A DNA stretch of 64,000 nt from Scilla litardierei (GCA_030789695.1 CM061142.1:608787659-608851658), one strand, 5' to 3'; numbered from the stretch's first letter, positions 11,521 through 22,816 are shown. The notes: generated by a model not told the origin, from the letters alone. A program made the numbers and translations.

Positions 11521-11525
11521 CGAAT

Positions 11526-11641
11526 CCTCATGAGGGCCTCGACGGTCGGCCCGAACTCCTTTGGGGGCCTCTTGCTTCAAATGTGGGCTTGGGCCGCTCG
11601 ATCTCGGGCCGTCTCAAGATGGTCGTATCACTTAGTAAACA
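11526..11641 (-). repeat. LTR of gypsy element C, outer block beyond element D
   Basis: This 116-bp GC-rich block ends in GTAAACA, the inverted partner of TGTTTAC at 5569, which marks the outer LTR end. The A-rich DNA from 11642 is unrelated flanking sequence. Confidence 0.7.
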
Positions 11642-12123
11642 AAAAACATAAGAAAAACTATCAATATCTTGTATACCCTAAATAATCTAATTATATCATA
11701 ATATTAGCCGGTCTAAATACATCTGAAGCCCAATAAAGAAGAGACGTGCAGCTCTCAAAAATGTTTGATCGAACGGTATATGAAGGTGGCGGGAGAAAAT
11801 AATAATGGATATAAGAAGAAATGAAAGATACTAGATTTAACCAGAAAGACACCCAGATCGATCAACTAAACAAAAGCTTTCTCATTGATGGTCAATATAT
11901 TCTCTCATCTTGTTCCTCTCTACCTACAGTAGTAGTACGTGTGCATCTGAGAACACATCAACGCGGCTTACATAATTTAGGCCCAACAATTTATTATCAT
12001 GCTCACAAAGAACGAGCTAGCTCCCCCTCTGATCACGGATCCTCACCTGCAAAAACATCCAGATTAAAGATACATGCATCGCAGTATAATGATAAAACCA
12101 AACTATCGACAGAGAGAGAGAGA
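11642..12123. other. Unique intergenic and probable 3' UTR region of the nsLTP gene
   Basis: An A+T-rich sequence unlike the flanking repeats. The part nearest 12123 probably contains the 3' UTR of the minus-strand gene. No convincing coding frame is present: the long plus-strand frame 11821-12435 is a shadow over the gene. No other element was recognised. Confidence 0.4.
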
Positions 12124-12462
12124 TTAATTACATGGCTCGTAATTGAGGGAGCACTGGCTGGGCAGCGTCAATGCAACGTTACGGTCCACGCCCCTTATCG
12201 GGGGGCCGTTAACGAAGTCGCAGAGGCAGACCTGCCCCAGAGCCCTCACCGCGTCGCAGCATGCCTCGCTCGGCGGCGCCGGGCTGAACGACACCACCGC
12301 CTGCCTGCAAGGCATCAGCTGCACCATCACTGCAATGTACGTGTTCGGACACGCACCCTGCAGGGCCGTCGCCGTCGCCGTCGCCGGCCGGCCCAAGAGG
12401 CACGTTCCCATTGCCCATGTTATAACAACCACTAGACGCATGCACACTGCACCTGTCTTCAT
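12124..12462 (-). CDS. 8-cysteine lipid-transfer/protease-inhibitor-like secreted protein (DIR1/nsLTP-like)
   Basis: A single uninterrupted 112-codon frame ending in TAA. Residues 1 to about 33 form a hydrophobic signal peptide ending in an alanine/threonine-rich stretch. The mature part has the eight-cysteine motif: C38, C52, C68-C69, C79-x-C81, C104, C111. Spacings of 13, 15, 9, 1, 22 and 6 fit the nsLTP/2S-albumin superfamily, closest in my judgement to small DIR1-type LTPs. Such proteins fold into a four-helix, four-disulphide bundle with a hydrophobic cavity, are secreted to the apoplast, and bind lipids. Met8 could be an alternative start. High GC at third positions is typical of monocots. 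No frameshift or stop is visible, so it may be expressed. It is the only intact host gene in the window; substrate and role cannot be told from sequence. Confidence 0.85.
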   Translation of the reverse strand: MKTGAVCMRLVVVITWAMGTCLLGRPATATATALQGACPNTYIAVMVQLMPCRQAVVSFSPAPPSEACCDAVRALGQVCLCDFVNGPPIRGVDRNVALTLPSQCSLNYEPCN

Positions 12463-12507
12463 TGATGTTTATGACGCACTCTGTTGATATCATATGGATA
12501 GAAATAA

Positions 12508-12514
12508 TTATATA
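12508..12514 (-). promoter_or_regulatory. Putative TATA box of the nsLTP-like gene
   Basis: TATATAA on the minus strand, about 46 bp upstream of the ATG at 12462. This spacing would give a short 5' leader. Confidence 0.5.
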
Positions 12515-12730
12515 GAAGGTGCGATCATGGAGTTTTCATGATTGGATGTATTCGGTGAAGGGGGTGAGTGGCATGAGCTTAGGCTGCATGCAAGAAACGT
12601 TTGAGTGAATGGACTGATCATGCCCAGTCAGTGTCTGCCTGCCCTCTTCTCGATAGGATGCATCCAAGTATCAGAACAAATGCGGGACCGGGTTGGTTCT
12701 TATGTGCGTAGGGCCATGTGATCGTCCAAC
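12515..12730. other. Upstream region of the nsLTP-like gene
   Basis: About 215 bp of non-repetitive sequence holding any proximal promoter. At 12731 it runs straight into a truncated copy of repeat family X, so native upstream sequence is short. Confidence 0.4.
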
Positions 12731-13544
12731 GTGCCGTACTTTCTTTGTTTTTTTTCCTTCTTTTTTGGTGTTGGGTAATTCGGTCTCCCCATGGACGAAA
12801 GGAGAGAGAAATGCAATTTGAAAAGAAAAGGAAAAAGAAAAGAAGAGAAGGATGTAAAAGTATGAAGAAAAAGAAAGAAAGAAAAATATCTCTCCATATG
12901 TCCCCTTTATTTACAAATTTGCCATTAATTAAACAGGGAAATACAATTGCTCCTACACTTGAATACCAAATTACTACATGTCATTGCAAGAAGTCTTTTT
13001 TTGTTAAATACCCTCTAACTTGGTGCTTTTATTACAAGTTTGATATTCCTTTACACATGGCATCTTTCTCTACACACACACCTAAACTTAATTACAAGTG
13101 TGCCATTACTTCACAAACTCTTCTAACATACACACACACTCCCCACTAATTACAACATTGCCACTAACCGAAACCCTTTTCACTCTAAGCCCCTCCTTTC
13201 ACTAACACATTTCCTAATATACTCTCTCTACTAATTACTAATGGGCCCTCACTTTACACACCCCCTTATGTACCCACACAACCAACTCACATGCAACCAT
13301 ATCGGCCTCATGCATAAGCACCCAATTAATAGTACTAATACTAATATTAATAACAATAGTAATACTAATAATAAAAATAGTAATACTACTAATAACACCA
13401 ATTAATAATCATACTAAAAATAATAATGACACCCACATAACTCACTAATTACACATCAATAGTAATACTAATATACTACAACTAATACACAACACAATAC
13501 ACAACATAGACATGCATTACGTATTTGGCACTAGCGCCATTACA
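12731..13544 (-). repeat. Repeat family X, copy 1 (truncated chromovirus-like LTR)
   Basis: On the minus strand this starts TGTAATGGCGCTAGTGCC at 13544 and runs down to about 12731, where it is truncated. It is closely similar to 19360-20139 (same orientation) and inverted to 16955-17410. At 13545 and above there is a degenerate polypurine run and the block aaagtccgagggcggacttt, which I associate with the 3' internal end of Tekay/Del-type chromoviruses (usually gaggacgaaattt...aaggggggtaga). LTR assignment is inference; the three-copy repeat is directly visible. Confidence 0.6.
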
Positions 13545-14338
13545 TTCTACTCACCTTAAAAATAAAGTCCGCCCTCGGACTTTCCAACTAAGGGTCTTAC
13601 TAAGGGTGGACAGACCTAGACATTAAGGTAAATCTGTCCCAGGCATACATACACTAAATCAGAAAGAAATGCATACTTAAATACATACCCTATCATACAT
13701 ACAATACACAACACCTAGACATACTCAGGCGCACACACACATTTATCCATGTATACTCCGAAATGCCCAAGTATGCAGGCAGATAGACATAAACATACAA
13801 CGGTAGTCACACTTACACAGTCATACATACATGCACAATGCACATACAGATTCCTATTGTAGGTACGTGCACGTGTGCCACAAGGATATACTCACATACA
13901 CATACCTATCTGGTGATACCCTCGTGTACCTAGGCTCAATCCTATGGCCTACCCACACATATATATTTGCTTATACACCTATACTTACACATATCTTCTA
14001 CATAACCATGCTGAGTATAACTACTCACGCCATATGCCACTCACTTAGATCCCACTACACATGTCACAATACATAGCTACCCATGTAATTAGACACACAA
14101 AGGAATAAGCATCCAAATAGTCATACTTATGCTTACGCATTTAGTCATATGTAGACCTATAATCATATATATCAATACGAGTACTGCTTATTACTCCGTA
14201 CCAAGATGATTAATATCATACAACAATATCATGATATAATTATACTATGAAAGTCGTATCCCTTAATTATTATACAAGATCCAATCTCATACACATGAAA
14301 TCCATATTTACGCATATAACTATATACATGTATGAGAA

Positions 14339-14513
14339 TAATGGGTATCATACGTCATAAGAGAGGGTGTCTCATATGCCCTCTCACATAAAAGGGGCAA
14401 GTACAAGCCCACATAAAAGTGGCAAGTACATGGGCTTGTACTTGTTGTACTTGATCCCCTTTATGTGAGAGGGCATATGAGACACCCTCTCATATGGCAT
14501 ATGATACCCATTA
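14339..14513. repeat. 175-bp fold-back (inverted repeat) element
   Basis: The left arm 14339-14411 pairs with the right arm 14430-14513 almost completely. Examples are taatgggtatcata with tatgatacccatta at the ends, gagagggtgtctcatatgcc in the middle, and gtacaagccca with tgggcttgtac at the loop. The right arm has one insertion of about 10 nt. The transcript would be a hairpin of about 75 bp. No clear target duplication or known MITE terminus. Confidence 0.75.
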
Positions 14514-14516
14514 ATG

Positions 14517-14637
14517 CATATATGTATATATGTGTGTGTATGTATGTATGTATGTATAGGTATGTATGTATGTATGTACATATACATACATACATACATA
14601 CATACATACATACATACACACACATATATATGTCTAA
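14517..14637. repeat. Palindromic (GTAT)n/(ATAC)n microsatellite
   Basis: Runs of tatg/gtat are followed by runs of acat/cata, so the block is a large imperfect inverted repeat of tetranucleotides immediately right of the fold-back element. Confidence 0.85.
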
Positions 14638-15523
14638 TTGGCATCAAACAAGTAAGCCATACAGTTAGGGTACACACAAGGCAATCGTATTCATACAGCC
14701 ATAGGATAGACATAGGGACACATATGGCTACATAAAACCACCCTATATCTAAGGGCACATGTCAATCTAATGTACTCAAAATATAACACCATATATACAT
14801 ATAACACCATGTAGGCATACCTATAACATCACATATACATATAATATTACTAATATAGCACCAGATATAACACCACAATAATACATTACCACATAAACAT
14901 ATACACATACCCAACACATGACTTTCACCACATGTATCACTACATACGCACAATCAACATCGATAACTGACACACACTAACATACACAATATACAGACAA
15001 ATATACGTCCAGGTATGCAAATCCCTCATCAGTAACATACATTCCTAAACTTCCAGAGATATAGTCAAATATTCATCCAAGTATACTTACAAACACCTTC
15101 ATAACACACGCACGCACGCACGCACGCACACATGCACCACACTTATACACACCATATACACGTACATATGTCTATATCACATAGATACATGAATAGTCAT
15201 ACATACATCACATCTATAAGTGTATCTCCGAGGCAACATGAAGGCTGGCTTCTTTAGCGAGATTATTTAATGGGCTAGCAACGATAATATACAAGTCATA
15301 CACTAAACATATACTCATTCCCAATAAAACCCAAATATACCATACCATATGTAATAACCGATACACCTATTCAGGCTATATGGATGCACATCCTACATTC
15401 ATGCACTTAATGTACACAATTTAGGCACCCATATGGAGTCATACAATTAAGCATATAATTCTTCATACACAATCATGTAACTATTCATACCAATACATTT
15501 TTCATTATACGCAAATGGTCCAT

Positions 15524-15524
<1 letters not shown>

Positions 15525-15558
<34 letters not shown>
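15525..15558. repeat. (CA)17 microsatellite
   Basis: Seventeen uninterrupted CA dinucleotides. A shorter (CACG)n tract lies near 15111-15130. Confidence 0.95.
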
Positions 15559-15559
<1 letters not shown>

Positions 15560-16879
15560 CTGCCAGCAATACAAGTACCCCAAAACCATACCCTGTTTGT
15601 ATAGCAGCACACACACTGTCTCAATAGACAACCTATATATGTAATATATACCCAACCCACATTCAACCATGCAAGTATAATCATCCATGGCTTCACGCAT
15701 ATCTTCATCCATTTAAAGGTATACACACTCATATGATATTTCCCACATACTTACAAATATAGATCCCTACCCATACAAATAATGCACGCACATACATAGC
15801 CAACATATGCATGCCAATAGGCATAAGGCTCATATTACATAATAATACACTAAGCATTCAAACATACATCCAAGTAGACAACGATACATGCATATATGGG
15901 CTACGCGTGACATATGAAGTTGTATGAACATATGATAACATATTATGACCACCTAACATACTAATCATACATATACTTATATATCCGAGAAATGTCAATA
16001 TAATATCCACACAATATGTACTCACACATATATTTATAGGCATACACAGGTACAAACATACATTTATATGGCACACAGTAGTATACCTTGTAAAGCATCA
16101 CCCAGGGGTGACAGTCTACATATTACACTTAGACCCATACACCACACAAATATACTAACATCCACTAACATACACACACACCAAGGGACCCACTTATTAG
16201 AGTACACATACTAATATACATTAACAACTCCACTACAATTCTCAAGTATACATATAGCCATACACTATATATATACCAATACAAACAAATATCCGTACTA
16301 CCCTACGGACCAACATACATACACAATCACTACATAATTATGCACAGACCATATGAATATACACAATAACATACGTACACACCGATACACTTATGCAGAT
16401 AGGCAGCATACATACCTACATATATATACTCATACCTAGAGTTATACACCTAAGACATCCAAATCTACTAGCATTACACAACCAAACCACCATACATAAA
16501 ACCATATACTAATTATAGTTAGAGACAAACAATACTTATACACACATACATATTACTATATCTAACCATGGCTGTATACTGGCTACACAACACATACGAT
16601 ATACACGGCAACACTTACCATATAGTCATACATACAACTCAATTATAGAAGATGATATACCAACATATCCTAATACTTCACACTTTGAGGTGACACTATG
16701 GCTAACAAGTCCTAGGCACCTACCCACCTTAGGACTCGACTACATTCTACTCAAACATTACACACAATATCCGTACACAACCGCAGTGCGGAGACCTGCA
16801 TGAGCCACCAAATGTGGCCATTATGAATTTCGAAGACTGCATTTCGTACCCAACTCGTGTAGAAAGTAAATATTGAAAT

Positions 16880-17860
16880 GTAATGTAGCGACAGATGCTA
16901 TACGCATGTCACAATACACACCCCGTGGTTTTAGGATAATACTAAAGCTGAATGTATTTCGATGTAAGGAGCTTAGTGTGAAAAGGGTTTGGGTTAGTGG
17001 CAATGTTGTAATTAGTGGGGAGTGTGTGTATATGGTAGAAGAGTGTGTGAAGTAATGGCACACTTGTAATTAAGTTTAGGTGTGTGTGAAGAGAAAGATG
17101 CCATGTGTAAAGGAATGGAAAACTTGTAATAAAAGCACCAAGTTAGAGGGTATTTAACAAAAGACTTCTTGCAATGGCATGAGTAGTAATTTGGTATCTA
17201 AGTGTAGGGGCAATTGTATTTCCCTTTTTAATTAATGAAAAAATTGTAAATAAAGGGGACCTAGGGAGAGATATTTTTCTTTCTTTCTTTTTCTTCATAC
17301 TTCTACATCCTTCTCTTCTTTTCTTTTTCCATTTCTTTTCAAATTGCATTTCTCTCTCCTTTCCTCCATGGGGAAGCTTAATTACCCAACACCAAAAAAA
17401 GAAAAAAAAACAAAGAAAGAAAGAAGAAGAAAGAAGAGAAAGAAAGGGAAATCAAAGGGAAAGAGAAGAAGGAAAAGAGAGAGGAGAGGAAGGAGGAGTC
17501 ATCCACCATTCATCAAGGTAGGATTCCTTACTTGGTGCATTAAATTTTAATTTAGGAGTGTTGTAGAAATCTTAACTCTAATTAATTAAAAGTTGTAGTG
17601 TTTGTGGTTCATGCAATTTCCATGATAATGTGCAAGGTATCATTATCCCAAAGCGTGTCCAAGTAGGAAACCCAACTCGTGCTGGTAAATGCTAATTTAG
17701 GGAATATTGTTTTGTTTTTAATCACAAATAGTATATGGCACAAAAGGAACCATAGTCATACCAACAGGCACGGGAAATAAGAAACACACATTGCAAATTT
17801 AAAGCATTTAAGTATTTAATTAAAATTTGTTTGGAAAGTTGGGTATGTCGTTGAATATGC
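16880..17860 (+). repeat. Repeat family X, copy 2 (inverted relative to copies 1 and 3)
   Basis: From about 16955 (gtaaggagcttagtgtgaaaa) to 17410 this matches copy 1 in reverse. 17510-17660 matches copy 3 in reverse (ttggtgcattaaattttaatt, then ggttcatgcaatttccatg) but lacks about 300 bp that copy 3 has. A TGTAATG at 16880 could be a diverged LTR start. The purine-rich frame at 17344-17550 (Lys/Arg-rich) is a low-complexity artefact of the gaaagaagaag tract. Confidence 0.6.
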
Positions 17861-18837
17861 GGAACTGGACTCCACCCCAAGGCGGGGAGGTAAAGAGCAC
17901 CCACCAGTGGTACATGAGCATTGTTTCCTTAACGGGGCATCTCACTCCACCCATACCCTCCCGCATCGGAGTGCGAGTGAGGAAAAACTCCACAACACCA
18001 CAACTCATCGTACCCGAAACTGATCAGCACGGTATGGAAATCACCTCAAATTACTCGAAAATGAGCAAGGTGCATCACAACATCACAACAAAGTCCAGCC
18101 CTCATAACCCACTAGAACCATGTTTCCCCCAACCCCTTTCTAGGATGCTCACCTGCCATGTGGCTGACCGAGACATCCCTATCATTTATTAACATTGAAG
18201 GTAAGTAAACTAGCATACCAAGTTAAGGCATCATAATTAAACAACAATAAGGTGACATGGGAAACAATTATACTAATTGCATTGAAACAACAATAAAGTG
18301 ACGCAAAGGAACAACATGGATAGTGTATACTGAAATTGCATTTAAACAACATTATAATTGCTAGAATTAGTGAGATAACATACAACATTATAATTGCATT
18401 TTAACAATAATGCTCGCATTTGCAAATTGCATTTAAACATAATGGGCAATATGAAGGTGACATAAAGGAACCATAAGGCTAACATGCATTGAAATTAAAA
18501 AGTAAGCATGCAACATGGAGAATAACATGACCACGCACATATTTCCCTTCATTAGTGCAACCGGCCTTTGGCCACACCAATCACTTAGCAAGTTTAAAAG
18601 AAACAACTTGCTTTTAGTTATACATTCCCACCAAATAATTAAGTTTCCCTTGCACATTGCCACAAACCCTCTCCTTTTCCATCACCACAATCCCTCACAT
18701 TACTTAATGAAAGTTATAAAAGCACCTTGCTTTGGCAATACAACTTGCTTTCATCACTACAAACATACAAGATCACATACAACATAACCTCAAGATGCAA
18801 TCAATATAAAAGCTAATAGTGAATCCATGTCAAACAT
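17861..18837. other. Segment between the convergent X copies
   Basis: 17861-18180 contains ggactccaccccaaggcgggg and gtaaagagcacccaccagtgg, sequence in the style of chromovirus LTR interiors. 18180-18500 has loose repeats of aattgcatttaaacaacattat. No coding frame is believable. It is probably the distal LTR parts of copies 2 and 3 meeting tail to tail; the exact junction is not resolved. Confidence 0.35.
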
Positions 18838-20139
18838 ATTAATGGGATAATGATACCTTGCACATTTCCATGGAAATTGCATGAACCATGACCATCTTAA
18901 GTAACATGCTAACCAATCAAGGATATTAGTTTTCTTAAAATGCTAATTGGTGAGTAAACACACTGTCATTTACATGGTGGAATACAAAATGCTAGCTTTA
19001 GTGAAGGAAGCTAAGAAAGTTTACAACTTTAGCACAAATATGACATGTTACTTAAGAAAGGTTCCACCTTTGGCACATTTATAACATGTTGCTTGAAAAA
19101 GATGCCACCTTTGGTTCAAATATGACATGTGGATTAGGAAAGATGATAGCTTTCATTAGGATTTCACTAAACACTACAACTTTTAATTAATTAGTGCTAA
19201 GATTTCTACAACATTTCCAAAATTAAAATTTAATGCACCAAGTAGGCAATCCTACCTTGATGAATGGTGGATGACTCCTCCTTCTTCTCCTCTCTCTTTT
19301 CCTTCTTCTCTTTCCCTTTGATTTCCCTTTCTTTCTCTTCTTTCTTCTTCTTTCTTTCTTTGTTTGTTTTTCTTTTTTTGGTGCTGGGTAACTCGGCCTC
19401 CCCATGGAGGAAAGGAGAGAGAAATGCAATTTGAAAAGAAAAGGAAAAAGAAAAGAAGAGAAGGATGTAGAAGTATGAAGAAAAAGAAAGAAAATATCTC
19501 TTCCTAGGTCCCCTTTATTTACAAATTTGCCATTAATTAAAAAGGGAAATACAATTGCCCCTACACTTGGATACCAAATTACTACTCATGCCATTGCAAG
19601 AAGTCTTTTGTTAAATACCCTCTAACTTGGGGCTTTTATTACAAGTTTGCCATTCCTTTACACATGGCATCTTTCTCTACACACACACCTAAACTTAATT
19701 ACAAGTTTGCCATTATTTCACACACTCTTCTAACATACACACACACACTCTCCACTAATTACAATATTGCCACTTACCCAAACCCTTTTCACACTAAGCC
19801 CCCTCCTTACACTAACACATTTCCTAATATACTCTCTCTACCCATTACTAATTGGCCCTCACTCTACACACCCCCTTATGTACCCACACAACCAACTCAC
19901 ATGCAACCATACACTCATGCATAAGCACCCAATTAATAGTACTAATACTAATATTAATAAAAATAGTAATACTAATAATAAAAATAGTAATACTAATAAT
20001 AACGCCAATTAATAATCATACTAAAAATAATAATGACACCCACATAACTCACTAATTACACATTAATAGACTACAACTAAAACACAACATAATACACAAA
20101 AAGCCATGCACTACGTATATGGCACTAGGGCCATTACAT
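18838..20139 (-). repeat. Repeat family X, copy 3
   Basis: It starts TGTAATGGCCCTAGTGCC at 20139 on the minus strand and runs down through the segments shared with copy 1 (19360-20139) and copy 2 (18838-19480). It is the longest copy seen. The start base and the shared end CCATTACA mark one boundary well; the other is uncertain. Confidence 0.6.
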
Positions 20140-20490
20140 GTATTTTACATGATTTTTCACATGGTCGATGAGGATGAATTTGTGTTGATTATATATGCTT
20201 TCCACCAAGTTGCTGATGATAAACCATATTAGAATTATATTGAGAAAATTATTATTCATAATGTGCTTAATTCTGCATAGCCAATGAATAGAAATTGTTA
20301 TTATTGATGTATGCCTAATATGCAAGTATGATTTACTATAAGATTTTCATATTATTATGCACTATCAGTTGAATTGCTAAACTATAAAGCTAAAGAATAA
20401 TTATTACGGCCTGATATGTATTTCATACTCTTGATCGGTTGCATCATTTATCATATTTCTTTAAGACATTCCTATATACAGTGTGCATAT
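20140..20490. other. A+T-rich sequence, nothing recognised
   Basis: No coding frame, repeat termini or structured element was seen in this stretch. Confidence 0.4.
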
Positions 20491-21335
20491 TGTTGTGCAC
20501 TACCGCAAAAACTCGGATCGTCGAAGAACCCCGGAACTAAGATGAGCAATCAAATAACAAATAGAGCACTTAAGAGAATTGCTTTTAGACCGTGGTCCAG
20601 CCAAGGGGGAACATCGATGAACTTTATTACGAAAGGAGAGAACAAACAAATCTGCTCTTTACAAACGAAGAAGAAGCACACAAGAACTCTCCAAAAGCTT
20701 ACAATACAATCTCTCAAAGTTGGCTCTCACAAATGGCGGCTCAAATTCTCTCAATGTGTTCCATATAGAAAACACTAGCCGAAGACCACCTATATATAGC
20801 CCTAGGTTACAATAGGTATCATCATTGACTAGGAATTCCAAACGATACGAATCCTGACTTTAACGACATCCTATCCAATCACAGATTTACGCAATTAATG
20901 TGACGCACCCTAGTGCGCCTCCGCCACATCCTAGTGGGCCGCATCCCAATGGACTCCATTCGACTGACCGATCTTCCTTCTGTACTGAACGACCGAAACG
21001 ATGGGCCGAGCGTTCGAGCCATCCGATAGCTCGAACTCGTAGAGCTGTCGACCAATGAGCCACTATACGACCGATCGACCTAACACAGACTTCAACCGAG
21101 TTACAACTGAACGACCCAATGCTGAACGACTGACAATCAGAACACGGACTTCAACCAAGCTAACGACCGATCGACCAACTGCGCTGTAAAAGATCAATAG
21201 CTCACCATCCTCGTACCTGACTTGTGCAGAGTCAGATATGTCAGACCCAAGCATAGTCGAGTTAGCTCTGCACAAGATAACTCGTCTGTACGACCAATGC
21301 TCCTTTAGTGCCGAATCGAGCCAACTCCCACACAT
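20491..21335 (-). repeat. Possible LTR or LTR fragment, unclassified
   Basis: The base composition shifts abruptly from A+T-rich to about 50% GC. A strong minus-strand TATA box (CTATATATAGG near 20790) and many short direct words (ccgatcgacc, ctgaacgac, caccctagtg) look like a U3 region. I found no paired repeat, PBS or PPT in the window, so this is only a suggestion. Confidence 0.25.
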
Positions 21336-21740
21336 GTGTAGGATAAGGTTGGAGAATTCTAATGAAATGAAAATATGTTATTAAGACTCTAAATCCATTT
21401 GGAAGATCGAATGATAACAATGATGGAATGAGTAAGTTTTGCCTAAAGTAAAGAGACAAAATGTTTGGAGTATGCTCAAAGAGGGAACCTTGTCACTTCC
21501 CAACCCATAGACAAACTTGTAGAGACAATACACCTAAAGATGGCATGCATTGTTAATTTCTAGCATGTGGAGAGATTACGCCTAAAAACGACATTTTATT
21601 TGACAATCTTGATATATATGGCACTTTTGATTGTCCCATGCTAAAGTGGCTAAGTTGATTTGAGTGTTTTATTCATGCATAGAAATAAGTGAAATAAGTG
21701 CATGGGATTGAGTACCATTGAGTTTTTGGTCTCCTTTGAT
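21336..21740. other. Non-coding spacer
   Basis: A+T-rich sequence without recognised features. Confidence 0.35.
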
Positions 21741-21915
21741 TAAGAGAATTGCTATCTGCACCTCATTTGTTGAGGTGCATGTTGGATTCAGAGTAAAAAT
21801 TTGTTATTTTTAGATGAGAGAGAAAGTGATTGGACATTATGATGTGAAATATTCATTTTTTTTGGAAAAGACGTACATGCACCTTATTCTATGAGGTGCA
21901 AATAGCAATTCTCTT
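21741..21915. mobile_element. Small MITE with terminal inverted repeats
   Basis: The termini AAGAGAATTGCTAT-TGCACCTCA (21742 on) and TGAGGTGCAAATAGCAATTCTCTT (ending 21915) are inverted copies of about 24 bp. Each end has a second small gaggtgca hairpin. TTGAT occurs at both edges (21736-21740 and 21914-21918) and may be a duplication, but the boundary is ambiguous, so the superfamily is left open. Confidence 0.65.
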
Positions 21916-22006
21916 GATAACCATAAAACTATATGCATGATTATTGAGGGCTTCTCACAAACGGCCTCCCTCATGTCAATTATTCAACATGCCCTCGTGT
22001 CAATTA

Positions 22007-22813
22007 GGGCATGTTCTTTTTGTTGAGAATGGTTTTGTGGAAAGTTGAGGGGTTGTGGAATCTTGATGTGAGTAAAGTTTGGTTTTGTGTTTTTTTGTTG
22101 GAAAGTTGGTTGAAAAGTTGTTTTGAGAAAGTTTTGTGGGTCCCACACAACTTTCTTGTGTGTTTTTATTGAAATTTTGTTGGAAAGTTGGATGAAGAAA
22201 GTTTGATGTGGGGTCCACGGGTTGCACTAATTATTATACTAAACTATATAATTAAACTAATTACTATACTAAACTATATATTAAACTAATTATTATACTA
22301 AACTATATAATTAAACTAATTATTAAACTAAAATATTTAATTATAATCAGTAAATAAATTTTTTTAAAAAAAATTAAAAAGTTGAATGCAGACAAAAAAC
22401 ACGGATGCACAGTGCTCCGTCGAAATAAATAATTAAAAAAAAGTTGAATGCGGAAAAAAATCACGGAGCACTGTGCATTTCTAAGTGCACAGTGCTCCGT
22501 CGAAATAAAAAATTAAAAAAAGGATAGATGCGCCGCGATTCGTCGAGAGAAAGGAGAGAGAGACGATGTGTGGCCCGGTCATCATTATCAGTTGGAATCT
22601 AAAGCGTAATCTGCGTGAAATGCAGAGAAACACAAGGAATAGTTCAGCTGCCACGGCGGAGCCACGTCAATGTTTTTCAACTGATTTTTTCTCAACGAAA
22701 AGAACATGCCAAGTAAACGTGGGTTAAAAAAGTGGAGAATAGTGGGTGAATATTGGCGTGAACAGTGCCAAGTAACCACTTTCTCACTCACATTCCACAA
22801 AAAGAACATGCCC
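22007..22813. mobile_element. PIF/Harbinger (Tourist-like) non-autonomous element
   Basis: Terminal inverted repeats GGGCATGTTCTTTTTGT at 22007 and its reverse complement ending at 22813 are perfect over 17 bp. Both sides carry the 3-bp TTA duplication typical of PIF/Harbinger (22004-22006 and 22814-22816). It is 807 bp with no coding frame. The interior has a four-fold repeat of about 36 bp (attaaactaattattatact, 22225-22345) and small hairpins around gcacagtgctccgtcg. Confidence 0.85.
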
Positions 22814-22816
22814 TTA

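Larger units (their letters stand above)
5501..11641 (-). mobile_element. Ty3/gypsy element C, partial (5' LTR, PBS and coding start)
   Basis: Minus-strand order: the LTR in two blocks (11526-11641 and 5569-6399) split by element D, a 2-bp gap, a PBS-like TGGTGCTGTCTGTGGGAA (5549-5566), a 37-bp leader, and an ATG at 5509-5511. Only three complete codons follow before B interrupts at 5500. LTR termini are TGTTTAC at 5569 and GTAAACA at 11635-11641, a matching 7-bp inverted pair that appears only when D is removed. The PBS resembles the GGCGCCGTCTGTGGGAA form common in plant Tat-like gypsy elements; clade assignment is inference. Confidence 0.75.
13545..16879. other. AC-rich, simple-sequence internal DNA between X copies 1 and 2
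   Basis: About 3.3 kb dominated by CATA, ACAT and CACA words, with no convincing coding frame on either strand. The short frames here encode only Tyr/Ile/Cys/His-rich low-complexity peptides. It may be the decayed internal domain of a non-autonomous element of family X. The end near 16681-16850 (aggactcgactacattctactc, ggagacctgcatgagccacc) is non-repetitive and could be LTR-proximal. Confidence 0.45.

Noticed and set aside
11821..12487. Plus-strand frames overlapping the nsLTP-like gene
   Set aside because: They are shadows of the minus-strand 8-Cys gene, which has signal peptide and cysteine pattern support.
12731..13149. Lys/Arg-rich basic protein frame, also at 17143-17550 and 19223-19429
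   Set aside because: It comes from the purine-rich gaaagaagaag tract shared by repeat family X.
13831..16076. Several 60-124 codon frames rich in Tyr, His, Ile and Cys
   Set aside because: They are translations of CATA/ACAC simple-sequence DNA.
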